Shown piece by piece: positions 1 through 6,657 of a DNA stretch of 23,560 nt. This stretch comes from Bacillota bacterium (GTDB lineage Bacteria; Bacillota; Clostridia; Peptostreptococcales; Natronincolaceae): NCBI GenBank assembly GCA_023387935.1, contig JAEWHG010000109.1, positions 1-23,560 of the forward strand, in the 5' to 3' direction. Made by a program: the position numbers and the translations under genes. The notes under the pieces are model-generated. The model worked only from the letters and a program-made list of their open reading frames with translations, had not been told where the DNA came from and did no database searches. Each line of letters opens with the position of its first letter. Position 1 is the stretch's first letter.

Positions 1-429
1 AAGCAATCAAATACGCCTATTACAGATTTCCCCATAGAAGACACATCTTATACAGACTATAATTTAAATAGTGGAACCACTTATTATTATATGCTAAAGG
101 CAGTATACAAAGACAAATCATTAGGGCCTGCTTCTAATGAAGTGACAGTAAAGTTGATACCTAACGTAAATCTAAAAGCAGAAACTGCAGAAAAAGGAGT
201 CTATCTTTACTGGGATAAACAAAGGGATTCTAGAAATATTATAGGATATTATCTATATAGATCAAGTGCATCTGGTAAGCAATCGAGTACCCCTATTACT
301 GATTTCCCTATAGAAGGAACAACGTATCATGATAAGAATGTTAAAAACAACGCTACCTATTACTATATTTTGAAACCTGTTTATAAGGATAATACTCTTG
401 GAGTTGCCTCTAATGAAGTATCAGTTAAA
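1..429 (+). repeat. In-frame tandem repeat encoding Fn3-like modules
   Basis: The DNA starting at base 1 (aagcaatcaaatacgcctat) recurs with few changes at 277 (aagcaatcgagtacccctat), a period of 276 bases or 92 codons. The similarity runs through about 153 bases of each copy. The first copy is cut by the window edge, so more copies may lie upstream. The conserved DNA suggests fairly recent duplication of the module. Confidence 0.75.
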
Positions 430-834
430 TCAGGTTCGAACACTACGAATATTGTACTAGAAGTAGGCAGTAAGTATATGTATGTGGATGGGAAAAGAAA
501 AGAGATAGATCCAGGAAAGGGTACTGAAGTAATTATTAAAAATGGTAGGACTTTCCTCCCTATAAGATCCGTTATTGAGGCTATGGGTGGGGAGATAGAA
601 TGGAGGGAGTCAGACAAAAGGGTTAGTATATATTTAGAGGACAATGTAATTCATCTTTGGATTGGAGAAAAAATTGCTAAAGTGAATGGTTCAAATAAGG
701 AAACTGATGTATCACCATATATTTCAAATAGTAATAGAACAATGTTACCGTTGAGATTTATAGCAGAAAATCTTGATTGTAAGGTAGATTGGGATGGATT
801 AACGAAACAGGTATCCATTACAATAGAAAGATAA
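1..834 (+). CDS. Surface protein C-terminus: Fn3-like repeats plus copper amine oxidase N-type domain (5' end outside window)
   Basis: The reading frame is open from base 1, so the gene begins upstream; the first ATG in view (91) is internal. About 277 codons are visible. Residues 1-51 and 93-143 are two copies of a fibronectin-III-like beta-sandwich end (TPITDFPIE, then TYYY.LK..YKD, then ASNEV.VK), each preceded by a YLYW or IIGYYLYRS strand. After about residue 150 comes a copper amine oxidase N-terminal-type domain, marked by YVDGK, GRTFLPIRSVIEAMGG, and a second half with NRTMLPLRFIAENL and VDWD. In Clostridia this pair of motifs is a common non-enzymatic cell-wall or stalk module, so I infer an exported wall-associated protein; its catalytic or adhesive part, if any, lies outside the window. 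A terminator follows the stop codon. Confidence 0.85.
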   Translation, partial: KQSNTPITDFPIEDTSYTDYNLNSGTTYYYMLKAVYKDKSLGPASNEVTVKLIPNVNLKAETAEKGVYLYWDKQRDSRNIIGYYLYRSSASGKQSSTPITDFPIEGTTYHDKNVKNNATYYYILKPVYKDNTLGVASNEVSVKSGSNTTNIVLEVGSKYMYVDGKRKEIDPGKGTEVIIKNGRTFLPIRSVIEAMGGEIEWRESDKRVSIYLEDNVIHLWIGEKIAKVNGSNKETDVSPYISNSNRTMLPLRFIAENLDCKVDWDGLTKQVSITIER

Positions 835-856
835 ATTCAAACGTATTTTGCTATAT

Positions 857-899
857 AAAATAGCTCTTATAGGTCGAATAGGCCTATAAGAGCTATTTT
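857..899 (+). terminator. Intrinsic terminator after the surface protein gene
   Basis: A 17-base perfect stem: aaaatagctcttatagg (857-873) pairs with cctataagagctatttt (883-899) around a 9-base loop. It lies 23 bases after the stop codon. A-run and T-run flank the stem, so it could work from either side. Confidence 0.9.
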
Positions 900-1005
900 G
901 AAATATAATTAATCAATATTGTAAAAGTACATCGCCTTGATTGTTAGACTAATCACTTTAATAGATTGAAAACAATATCCCAGAACAACAGTAGGATCAA
1001 GTTAA

Positions 1006-1024
1006 ATAAACATACAGTGTTTAT
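1006..1024 (-). terminator. Weak hairpin after the MATE gene
   Basis: The 7-base stem ataaaca/tgtttat sits 18 bases past the MATE stop on the minus strand and is followed on that strand by TTAACTTG. The stem is AT-rich and the T-run is poor, so termination here is uncertain. Confidence 0.3.
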
Positions 1025-1041
1025 GTGTTTATGTTGGTACC

Positions 1042-2373
1042 TTATAAATAATGATAGTGTGTTTTAAATCTTAGGATATAGATAATCGCCATAATTATTG
1101 TTAAAGCTTCCGCCACAGGTACAGCAAGCCATATCCCATTAGCACCTATGACAAGTGGTAACAATAGAATGGATAAAATAATAAATACAAATGTACGTAA
1201 GAATGATATGGTTGCAGATACCTTACCATTTGAGAAGGCTGTAAACATTGAAGAAGCGAAAATATTAACGCCTGTAAATAAGTAGCTTATAGCAAATAAT
1301 ACAAATCCATGCTTAGTGATTTCAAATACTTCACTACCTGGTCTAGCGAATACTGCTATAATAGGAGTGGAAAATAGAATAGAGATTCCAAATACTAAAA
1401 TAGAGCTGATTATAACGAATCCTATGCTAATCTTAAATATTTTTTTCAATTCAGTTATATTACCTTCTCCATAATTATAACTAAAGATTGGAGCGACCCC
1501 ACTTGAGAAGCCCATAAATAGAGAAGTTAATAAGAACTGTGCATATAATACGATTGTAATGGCAGCTACACCATTTTCACCTAAGTATTTTAGCATGATG
1601 ATATTAAACATAAAGGTTATAATACTAGCAGCAAGATTAGTAACCATTTCTGAAGCACCATTGCTACATGCTTCTAATAATATTTCAATACGTAATTTAG
1701 GCTTTACAAAATGAAGTGTATTTTTTCGATTAAATGTGAAATAAGCCAGTCCAAATAGGGCAGGTATTGAATAGCCCATTAAGGTAGCAATAGCAGCACC
1801 TGTTACGCCTTTATTCATAACAACAATAAATAGATAGTCAAAAAAGATATTAGCACAACCACCAATTCCAGTCATAAGAAGACCTATTCCTGGTTTACCT
1901 GTAGTTACAAAAAACGTTTGAAATAGCATTTGAAAAATAGCAAGAATTGAAAAACTGATAAAAACCCCAAGGTAATCATAGCAATACTCATAGATTGAAG
2001 GGGTCGCACCAAGAGCTTTGATAATTGGGTTAATGAATGTTAGTCCTATAATAGTAAATAAAATACCTACTACAGCACCAACACATATAATCAATGAAAA
2101 GTTTTCTTTTGCCTCCTGATATTTTCCTTCCCCCATGTTTTTGGCAATAATAGCACTTCCACCTGTAGCAAGCATGATGGAAATAGCAATAACAACACTT
2201 ATGACAGGAAAGACAATATTAAGTGCAGATAAGGCGTCAGCGCCTACAAAATTTGAAACAAATATACCATCTATCATTTGATAGAGTGACATAAAGACCA
2301 TCATGATAATGGTTGGAGTTGTAAATTTCAATAAAGATATAATGTTAAATTTTTGCGATAAGTTATTGTTCAT
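1042..2373 (-). CDS. MATE-family multidrug efflux transporter
   Basis: This 443-residue protein has the size and pattern of a MATE exporter: about twelve hydrophobic segments in two similar halves. Family-typical stretches are visible near the start (MMVFMSLYQMIDGIFVSNFVG and the following NIVFPV), GGSAIIAKNMGEGK in the first half, and SGVAPIFSYNYGEGN in the second. Such proteins sit in the cytoplasmic membrane and export cationic drugs or metabolites in exchange for Na+ or H+. The substrate cannot be read from sequence. The start has AGGAG 9 bases upstream. It overlaps the end of the MarR gene by 11 bases, so the two are co-transcribed and probably translationally coupled. The MarR-MATE arrangement resembles mepR-mepA of Staphylococcus aureus, which is known for drug-induced efflux; that analogy is my inference. 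Confidence 0.93.
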   Translation of the reverse strand: MNNNLSQKFNIISLLKFTTPTIIMMVFMSLYQMIDGIFVSNFVGADALSALNIVFPVISVVIAISIMLATGGSAIIAKNMGEGKYQEAKENFSLIICVGAVVGILFTIIGLTFINPIIKALGATPSIYEYCYDYLGVFISFSILAIFQMLFQTFFVTTGKPGIGLLMTGIGGCANIFFDYLFIVVMNKGVTGAAIATLMGYSIPALFGLAYFTFNRKNTLHFVKPKLRIEILLEACSNGASEMVTNLAASIITFMFNIIMLKYLGENGVAAITIVLYAQFLLTSLFMGFSSGVAPIFSYNYGEGNITELKKIFKISIGFVIISSILVFGISILFSTPIIAVFARPGSEVFEITKHGFVLFAISYLFTGVNIFASSMFTAFSNGKVSATISFLRTFVFIILSILLLPLVIGANGIWLAVPVAEALTIIMAIIYILRFKTHYHYL

Positions 2374-2803
2374 TTTTCATATCTCCTAAGTACTTAATGC
2401 TGATACTATTTAATACCTTACAAAAAGTATCTATTTCCTCTTTTGTATATTCTTCTTTTACATCATCAATAGCTCTACACATACTTTTATCATATGCCTC
2501 ATAAATGTGGGCAAATTCCTGGTTGATGTTTAGATAATACACTCTTTTATCCTTTTCACTTTGTGTTTTTACTATAAGTCCTTGTTTAATAAGTTCATTG
2601 ATTTTTACCGTTACCGCAGGTTTTGATATATTGAGTACGTTAGCAAGATAGCTAGCAGTACAATTAGGGGTATAAGAAATGATATCAAGATACAAAAGAC
2701 TATTGTAAGTGATATCTGTACTTAAAAACTTATTATTCATTAAGTGCAGTTCATTTATTGTCATATTATAAAAAAATTGGGTAATAGATTTTTTTAAATA
2801 CAT
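2363..2803 (-). CDS. MarR-family transcriptional regulator of the MATE operon
   Basis: A 146-residue single-domain winged-helix protein. The recognition region is clear: SYTPNCTASYLANVLNISKPAVTVKINELI (about residues 43-72) followed by the wing QGLIVKTQSEKDKRVYYLNI, which carries the D-[KR]-R motif of MarR proteins. The ends are helical, as expected for the dimerisation region. The ATG is preceded by GGAGGA 4 bases upstream. It is the first gene of a two-gene minus-strand unit with the MATE exporter. A 10-base inverted repeat brackets its promoter, so autorepression relieved by a ligand is likely. The ligand is not deducible. Confidence 0.92.
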   Translation of the reverse strand: MYLKKSITQFFYNMTINELHLMNNKFLSTDITYNSLLYLDIISYTPNCTASYLANVLNISKPAVTVKINELIKQGLIVKTQSEKDKRVYYLNINQEFAHIYEAYDKSMCRAIDDVKEEYTKEEIDTFCKVLNSISIKYLGDMKNEQ

Positions 2804-2817
2804 AATTTCCTCCTCGT

Positions 2818-2865
2818 ATATAGTTAAGCAAATTTAATTATAATTGGTTAACTATATTAGAACAA
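2818..2865 (-). promoter_or_regulatory. Promoter and palindromic operator of the MarR-MATE operon
   Basis: A perfect 10-base inverted repeat, atatagttaa (2818-2827) and ttaactatat (2848-2857), is centred on the gap upstream of the MarR gene, with partial symmetry continuing inward. On the minus strand a TATAAT (complement of 2837-2842) lies between the arms, and TTGTTC (complement of 2860-2865) sits 17 bases upstream of it. A dimeric regulator bound here would cover the -10 element. MarR binding is inference from position. Confidence 0.75.
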
Positions 2866-2913
2866 CAAGAAATATTTACCAGTAGTGAGGGTGTTTTTTG
2901 GACTATTGCCGAT

Positions 2914-2953
2914 TTGTCAATTTGACAAGGCTATGATATCATAGATGTCTATG
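2914..2953. promoter_or_regulatory. Cluster of short palindromes upstream of yjdM
   Basis: Two perfect dyads lie side by side: ttgtcaa-t-ttgacaa (2914-2928) and ctatgatatcatag (2931-2944). The second shares an arm with catag-atgt-ctatg (2940-2953), so CTATG, CATAG and CTATG alternate at 9-base steps. They lie in the divergent gap between the MarR gene and yjdM. I cannot name the binding protein, nor find a convincing -10 for yjdM nearby. Confidence 0.5.
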
Positions 2954-3076
2954 AGAATGGTTCAATATTTTTAATATTTTTAGTTGCAATTGGTACTCTT
3001 GCAAATTTATAAAAAGTAAATTTCAAGTAATCTTTGCACATGAACATTAATAATAACGAATGGAGGAAATCAAATT

Positions 3077-3415
3077 ATGCTTAATTTACCAAATTGCCCA
3101 AAGTGTAATTCAGAATACACCTACGAAGATGGGAGTATTTTTGTTTGTCCAGAGTGTGCCTATGAGTGGTCTTTAGTAGAAAATGAAAATGGTGAAGATA
3201 AAAAGATTATTAAAGATGCCAATGGAAATATTTTAAACGATGGTGATTCTGTAACAATAATTAAGGATCTTAAAGTAAAAGGAAGTTCATCCGTCTTAAA
3301 AATAGGTACAAAGGTAAAAAATATACGTTTGGTCGATGGAGACCATGATATTGATTGTAAGATTGATGGATTTGGAGACATGAAATTAAAATCTGAATTT
3401 GTTAAAAAAGTGTAG
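3077..3415 (+). CDS. yjdM: YjdM (PhnA-like) zinc-ribbon protein
   Basis: This 112-residue protein is nearly collinear with Escherichia coli YjdM (formerly called PhnA). It opens with a zinc ribbon, CPKCNSEYTYEDG...VCPECAYEW, giving two CxxC pairs at about residues 7-10 and 24-27. The C-terminal beta domain carries the family hallmark IVKDANG-like segment (here IIKDANGNILNDGDSVT), KDLKVKGSS, IGTKVKNIRLV and FGDMKLKSEFVKK. Despite the old name it is not a phosphonoacetate hydrolase, and its role remains poorly defined. The start has a good GGAGG about 8 bases upstream. It stands 94 bases ahead of the next gene. It is the best conserved protein in this part of the window. Confidence 0.95.
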   Translation: MLNLPNCPKCNSEYTYEDGSIFVCPECAYEWSLVENENGEDKKIIKDANGNILNDGDSVTIIKDLKVKGSSSVLKIGTKVKNIRLVDGDHDIDCKIDGFGDMKLKSEFVKKV

Positions 3416-3509
3416 ACTTAGTTTCAATGAGATCAGTTGAAGTATTTACATAATAAATAGTAGTTATGAGAATACTTATGGTAAATACAGATAAAAAGGT
3501 TGATGAGAA

Positions 3510-4199
3510 TTGAAAGAGGAAAATAAAAAGTATGAGAAAAGAAAGAAATTAATTTTTAGAATTGTATTAGCATTACTTATTATATCAGTTTTTTATGCAA
3601 TTTATATGTTTTCTATTGCCCCATCAGGTACTGCTCAAAATGAATATGAAAGAGTAAAAAGTGATTATGTGCTGATGGTTCTGCAGTGTATCGTAGGAAT
3701 CATTGTTATTTTTCTTCCTTCAAGAGTTGAACGTCGGTACAATATCAAAATACCAGATTTAATAGAAATTATATATTTTATATTTTTGTTTTGTGCCATA
3801 TATCTTGGTGAAGTTCGTAATTTCTATTTCAAAATTCCTTATTGGGATTTAATCCTTCATTGTTTTAGTGCAGCTATGTTAGGGGCATTAGGCTTTATCA
3901 TTGTCAATTTCTTTAATGATACGGAAAAGTTAAACATTCAATTAAGCCCTTTTTTTGTAGCATTATTTGCATTTTGTTTTGCCCTAACTTGTGGAACAGT
4001 TTGGGAAATTTATGAATTTGCTGCAGACGGCATACTGGGTACAAATATGCAGAAATTTATCACAGCAGAAGGAACTGTGCTAATTGGAAGGGAAGCTCTT
4101 GTCGATACTATGGAGGATCTCATAGTTGATGCTATAGGAACATTAGTTGTAGCAACAATAGGATATTTTAATTTAAAAAAACAACGAGATCAATCTTAA
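3510..4199 (+). CDS. Multi-pass membrane protein, possibly DUF2238/YjdF-like
   Basis: A 229-residue integral membrane protein with a basic N-terminus and about six hydrophobic segments: residues about 14-33, 52-68, 85-101, 117-136, 147-165 and 205-220. Polar conserved-looking residues sit within or beside the membrane: WDLILHCFSA, GTVWEIYEFAADG and, near the end, EALVDTMEDLIVDAIGT. A WD..H...G plus WE.YE...D plus D...D...D pattern recalls the DUF2238/YjdF group of uncharacterised membrane proteins, but the match is from memory and loose. The start is TTG at 3510: an in-frame ATG appears only at about 3606, after the first membrane segment, and AAGG lies about 10 bases before the TTG. The other nearby ATG (3502) meets a stop at once. 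Function unknown. Confidence 0.7.
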   Translation: MKEENKKYEKRKKLIFRIVLALLIISVFYAIYMFSIAPSGTAQNEYERVKSDYVLMVLQCIVGIIVIFLPSRVERRYNIKIPDLIEIIYFIFLFCAIYLGEVRNFYFKIPYWDLILHCFSAAMLGALGFIIVNFFNDTEKLNIQLSPFFVALFAFCFALTCGTVWEIYEFAADGILGTNMQKFITAEGTVLIGREALVDTMEDLIVDAIGTLVVATIGYFNLKKQRDQS

Positions 4200-4247
4200 A
4201 AAGATGGAATTAGGTAATAACTTATTGTAAACTAAAAAATTGCAAAT

Positions 4248-4295
4248 TAGGGTAAGGTGTATATATTGTAATAGATAAGCACCTTACCCTATTTT
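4248..4295 (+). terminator. Intrinsic terminator after the membrane protein gene
   Basis: A 12-base perfect stem, tagggtaaggtg (4248-4259) with caccttacccta (4280-4291), a 20-base loop, then TTTTAATTA. It lies about 50 bases after the stop codon and separates this unit from the MarR-ABC operon. Confidence 0.85.
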
Positions 4296-4394
4296 AATTA
4301 CATAGAAGGTACTATACTACGAGCCACGGGATAAATAATTTTAAAGTAGAAGATAATAAATTTATATCAAACAATATTTACATATATTAGCATC

Positions 4395-4460
4395 TTGACA
4401 ATACTTTAGAATTAGTTTAGCATTAAAGTATTGTTTTAAAATTAGTTTAACGCTAAAGTA
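4395..4460 (+). promoter_or_regulatory. Promoter with duplicated MarR-type operator for the ABC operon
   Basis: TTGACA (4395-4400) and TAGCAT (4418-4423) are 17 bases apart. An 18-base imperfect palindrome of form TAGTTTA-N4-TAAAGTA covers the -10 at 4413-4430 and recurs at 4443-4460, exactly 30 bases on (about three helical turns), ending just before the ribosome site. In addition, caatacttta (4399-4408) and taaagtattg (4424-4433) are perfect inverted partners. This layout suits autorepression by the MarR protein encoded 15 bases downstream of the second copy. Confidence 0.75.
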
Positions 4461-4475
4461 TTAGGAGGTGGTAAT

Positions 4476-4916
4476 ATGATTCAAACAGATGTAGCTATGC
4501 AGCTAAAAAAAACTCATCAGAGGATTATTGGTATAATGCAGTCGAAGATAGATGAATACGAATTAACCTTTGGTCTTTTACATCTTATGATGCTTATACA
4601 AAAAAAACCAGATGCAAATCAAAAAGATTTAGCAAAGGAAATGAGATTTACTGAAGGAGCTATGAGTGGTTCTGTTAAAAGGTTATTAAACCTAAATATG
4701 CTTGAACAAGTACCTTTAGAGTCAGATATGAGGTACAATAGACTACTAATTACACCAAAGGGGAAGTGTATAGTAGAGGATTGTAGGCATCACTTAATTA
4801 AGAAATATGAAGATATTTTTAATGAATTTGGTGAAGATGAGCTGATACAACTCAATAATCTTCTTCTAAAGGTGAATAAAAATCTAGACAATATGAAGAG
4901 TGCAAAAAACTTATAA
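4476..4916 (+). CDS. MarR-family regulator of the ABC exporter operon
   Basis: A 146-residue MarR-type protein. Winged-helix elements are visible: PDANQKDLAKEMRFTEGAMSGSVKRLL (about residues 45-71) and the wing LNMLEQVPLESDMRYNRLLITPKG, with the D-x-R-[YF] turn typical of the family. Helices at both ends would form the dimer. The ATG is preceded by AGGAGG 7 bases upstream. It heads an operon: the ABC gene begins 17 bases after its stop. Two copies of a palindromic site lie in its promoter and leader, so it most likely represses its own operon until a drug or other ligand binds. It is not close in sequence to the other MarR protein in this window (2363-2803), so the two circuits are probably separate. 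Confidence 0.92.
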   Translation: MIQTDVAMQLKKTHQRIIGIMQSKIDEYELTFGLLHLMMLIQKKPDANQKDLAKEMRFTEGAMSGSVKRLLNLNMLEQVPLESDMRYNRLLITPKGKCIVEDCRHHLIKKYEDIFNEFGEDELIQLNNLLLKVNKNLDNMKSAKNL

Positions 4917-4932
4917 GAATAGGAGGGATATC

Positions 4933-6657
4933 TTGAAAAAATTATTACCGTTTATGAAAAAATATAGAATGTTTGCTATTCTTAGCCCTATACTTATGAT
5001 TTTAGAAGTTTTAGCGGATATAATAATTCCTTATCTTATGTCACGTATAGTAGATGTTGGTATAGTAAATCAGGATGGCGCGTACATAGTTCAAATAGGG
5101 ATTATAATGATTATATCAGCATTGCTAGGTATGACATTTGGTATTATTAGTGCTCATTGTGGAGCCAAGGCAGGCTATGGCTTTGCTGCAGAAATTAGGA
5201 AGGAGGCCTTTAAAAAGGTACAAGGCTTTTCTTTTGCAAATCTAGACCAATTTACAGTTTCGTCTCTTATTACAAGACTTACTAATGATTGTAATACTAT
5301 AGGACAGACCACTATGATGAGTCTGCGTATGGCTGTAAGAGCGCCATTTATGATGATATTTGCACTTATTATGGCATTAAGAATAAATGCGTCGCTGGTA
5401 AAAGTTTTTTTAGTTGCCATACCAGTTACTGCACTTGTGATAGCTGTAGTTTTATATAAGGCTAGTCCACTATTTAAAAAACTACAAACACGTGTAGATA
5501 GGGTAAATGCAATAATTCAAGAGAACTTAACAGCTATAAGGGTTGTAAAGTCATTTAATAGGCAAGATCATGAAGAAGACAGATTTAAGGAAAGAAATGA
5601 TTCTTTAAAAGACACAGCTCTTAAGGCTGTTTCCCTTGTTATATTTGTTATGCCTGTATTAAATCTTGTAATTTACTCTACTATCATTGCGGTACTATGG
5701 TTCGGTGGTAAGCAAATTGCTATAGGTAATATGGGCGGCGGAGAGTTAATTTCCTTTATAACATATATTACTCAGATTTTAATGGCGCTTATGATGATTT
5801 CTATGTTCTTTATGCAATTACTTCGTGGTTCTGCATCTATAGGTAGGGTTGTAGAAGTATTAAACACAGAATCAGAAATTAAAGAAGCAAAAAATCCTGT
5901 AAAAGAAATAAAGGATGGTTCTATTACCTTTAATAATGTAAGCTTTACTTATCCAGGAAGTAAAGAAAAAACCCTAAAGAATATTAATTTTGATATAAAA
6001 TCTGGTGAGGTTATTGGTATTATAGGCTCTACTGGCTCATCGAAGTCTACATTGGTACAGTTAATACCAAGACTTTATGATGTAGGAGAAGGATATATTT
6101 CTGTTGGTGGTTTAGATGTTAGAGAATATGATATTAAGTTTCTACGTGATCAAGTAGGATTTGTATTGCAGAAAAACATATTATTTTCAGGAACTCTTCG
6201 TGAAAATATGAAGTGGGGTAATGAGAATGCTTCTGATGAACAAATCATACAAGCACTTAAGCAGGCTCAAGCTTGGGAATTTGTATCAAAATATGATGAT
6301 GGCTTAGATCATAGAGTTGAACAGGGTGGGGATAATTTCTCAGGTGGACAGAAACAAAGGCTTAGTATAGCTAGAACATTAATGAAGTCTCCTAAGATTA
6401 TCATACTGGATGATTCAACGAGTGCCGTTGATATGACTACGGATGCAAAAATTCAATATGCATTTAAAGAAGAACTTGGAGATACAACCACAATAATTAT
6501 TGCTCAAAGAATCTCATCAATCCAGCACTCGGATAGAATCATTGTAATGCATGAAGGGGAGATAGAGTCATTGGGAGATCATGATACTCTATTAAAGATA
6601 TCTCCAATATATAGAGAAATTTATGAATCACAACAGAAAGGGGTGGCTTTAGAATGA
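4933..6657 (+). CDS. ABC exporter half-transporter with degenerate ATP site (subunit 1)
   Basis: A 574-residue half-transporter: six-helix membrane domain (about 1-310) fused to an ATPase domain (about 330-574). The frame can be opened from GTG 4900, but TTG 4933 is preferred because AGGAGG lies 6 bases before it and it avoids overlap with the MarR gene. ATPase motifs: Walker A GSTGSSKST (365-373, Ser in place of the third Gly), signature FSGGQ (469-473, canonical), Walker B ILDDSTSAVD with Asp494 where the catalytic Glu usually stands, and Gln525 where the H-loop His usually stands. These changes mark the non-catalytic partner of heterodimeric exporters such as LmrCD, BmrCD or TM287/288. It overlaps the next gene at ATGA. 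The substrate is unknown; multidrug export is likely from family and regulator. Confidence 0.93.
   Translation: MKKLLPFMKKYRMFAILSPILMILEVLADIIIPYLMSRIVDVGIVNQDGAYIVQIGIIMIISALLGMTFGIISAHCGAKAGYGFAAEIRKEAFKKVQGFSFANLDQFTVSSLITRLTNDCNTIGQTTMMSLRMAVRAPFMMIFALIMALRINASLVKVFLVAIPVTALVIAVVLYKASPLFKKLQTRVDRVNAIIQENLTAIRVVKSFNRQDHEEDRFKERNDSLKDTALKAVSLVIFVMPVLNLVIYSTIIAVLWFGGKQIAIGNMGGGELISFITYITQILMALMMISMFFMQLLRGSASIGRVVEVLNTESEIKEAKNPVKEIKDGSITFNNVSFTYPGSKEKTLKNINFDIKSGEVIGIIGSTGSSKSTLVQLIPRLYDVGEGYISVGGLDVREYDIKFLRDQVGFVLQKNILFSGTLRENMKWGNENASDEQIIQALKQAQAWEFVSKYDDGLDHRVEQGGDNFSGGQKQRLSIARTLMKSPKIIILDDSTSAVDMTTDAKIQYAFKEELGDTTTIIIAQRISSIQHSDRIIVMHEGEIESLGDHDTLLKISPIYREIYESQQKGVALE

Noticed and set aside
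4900..4932. GTG start 11 codons upstream of the first ABC subunit
   Set aside because: It overlaps the MarR gene and lacks a ribosome site; TTG 4933 has AGGAGG at the right distance.
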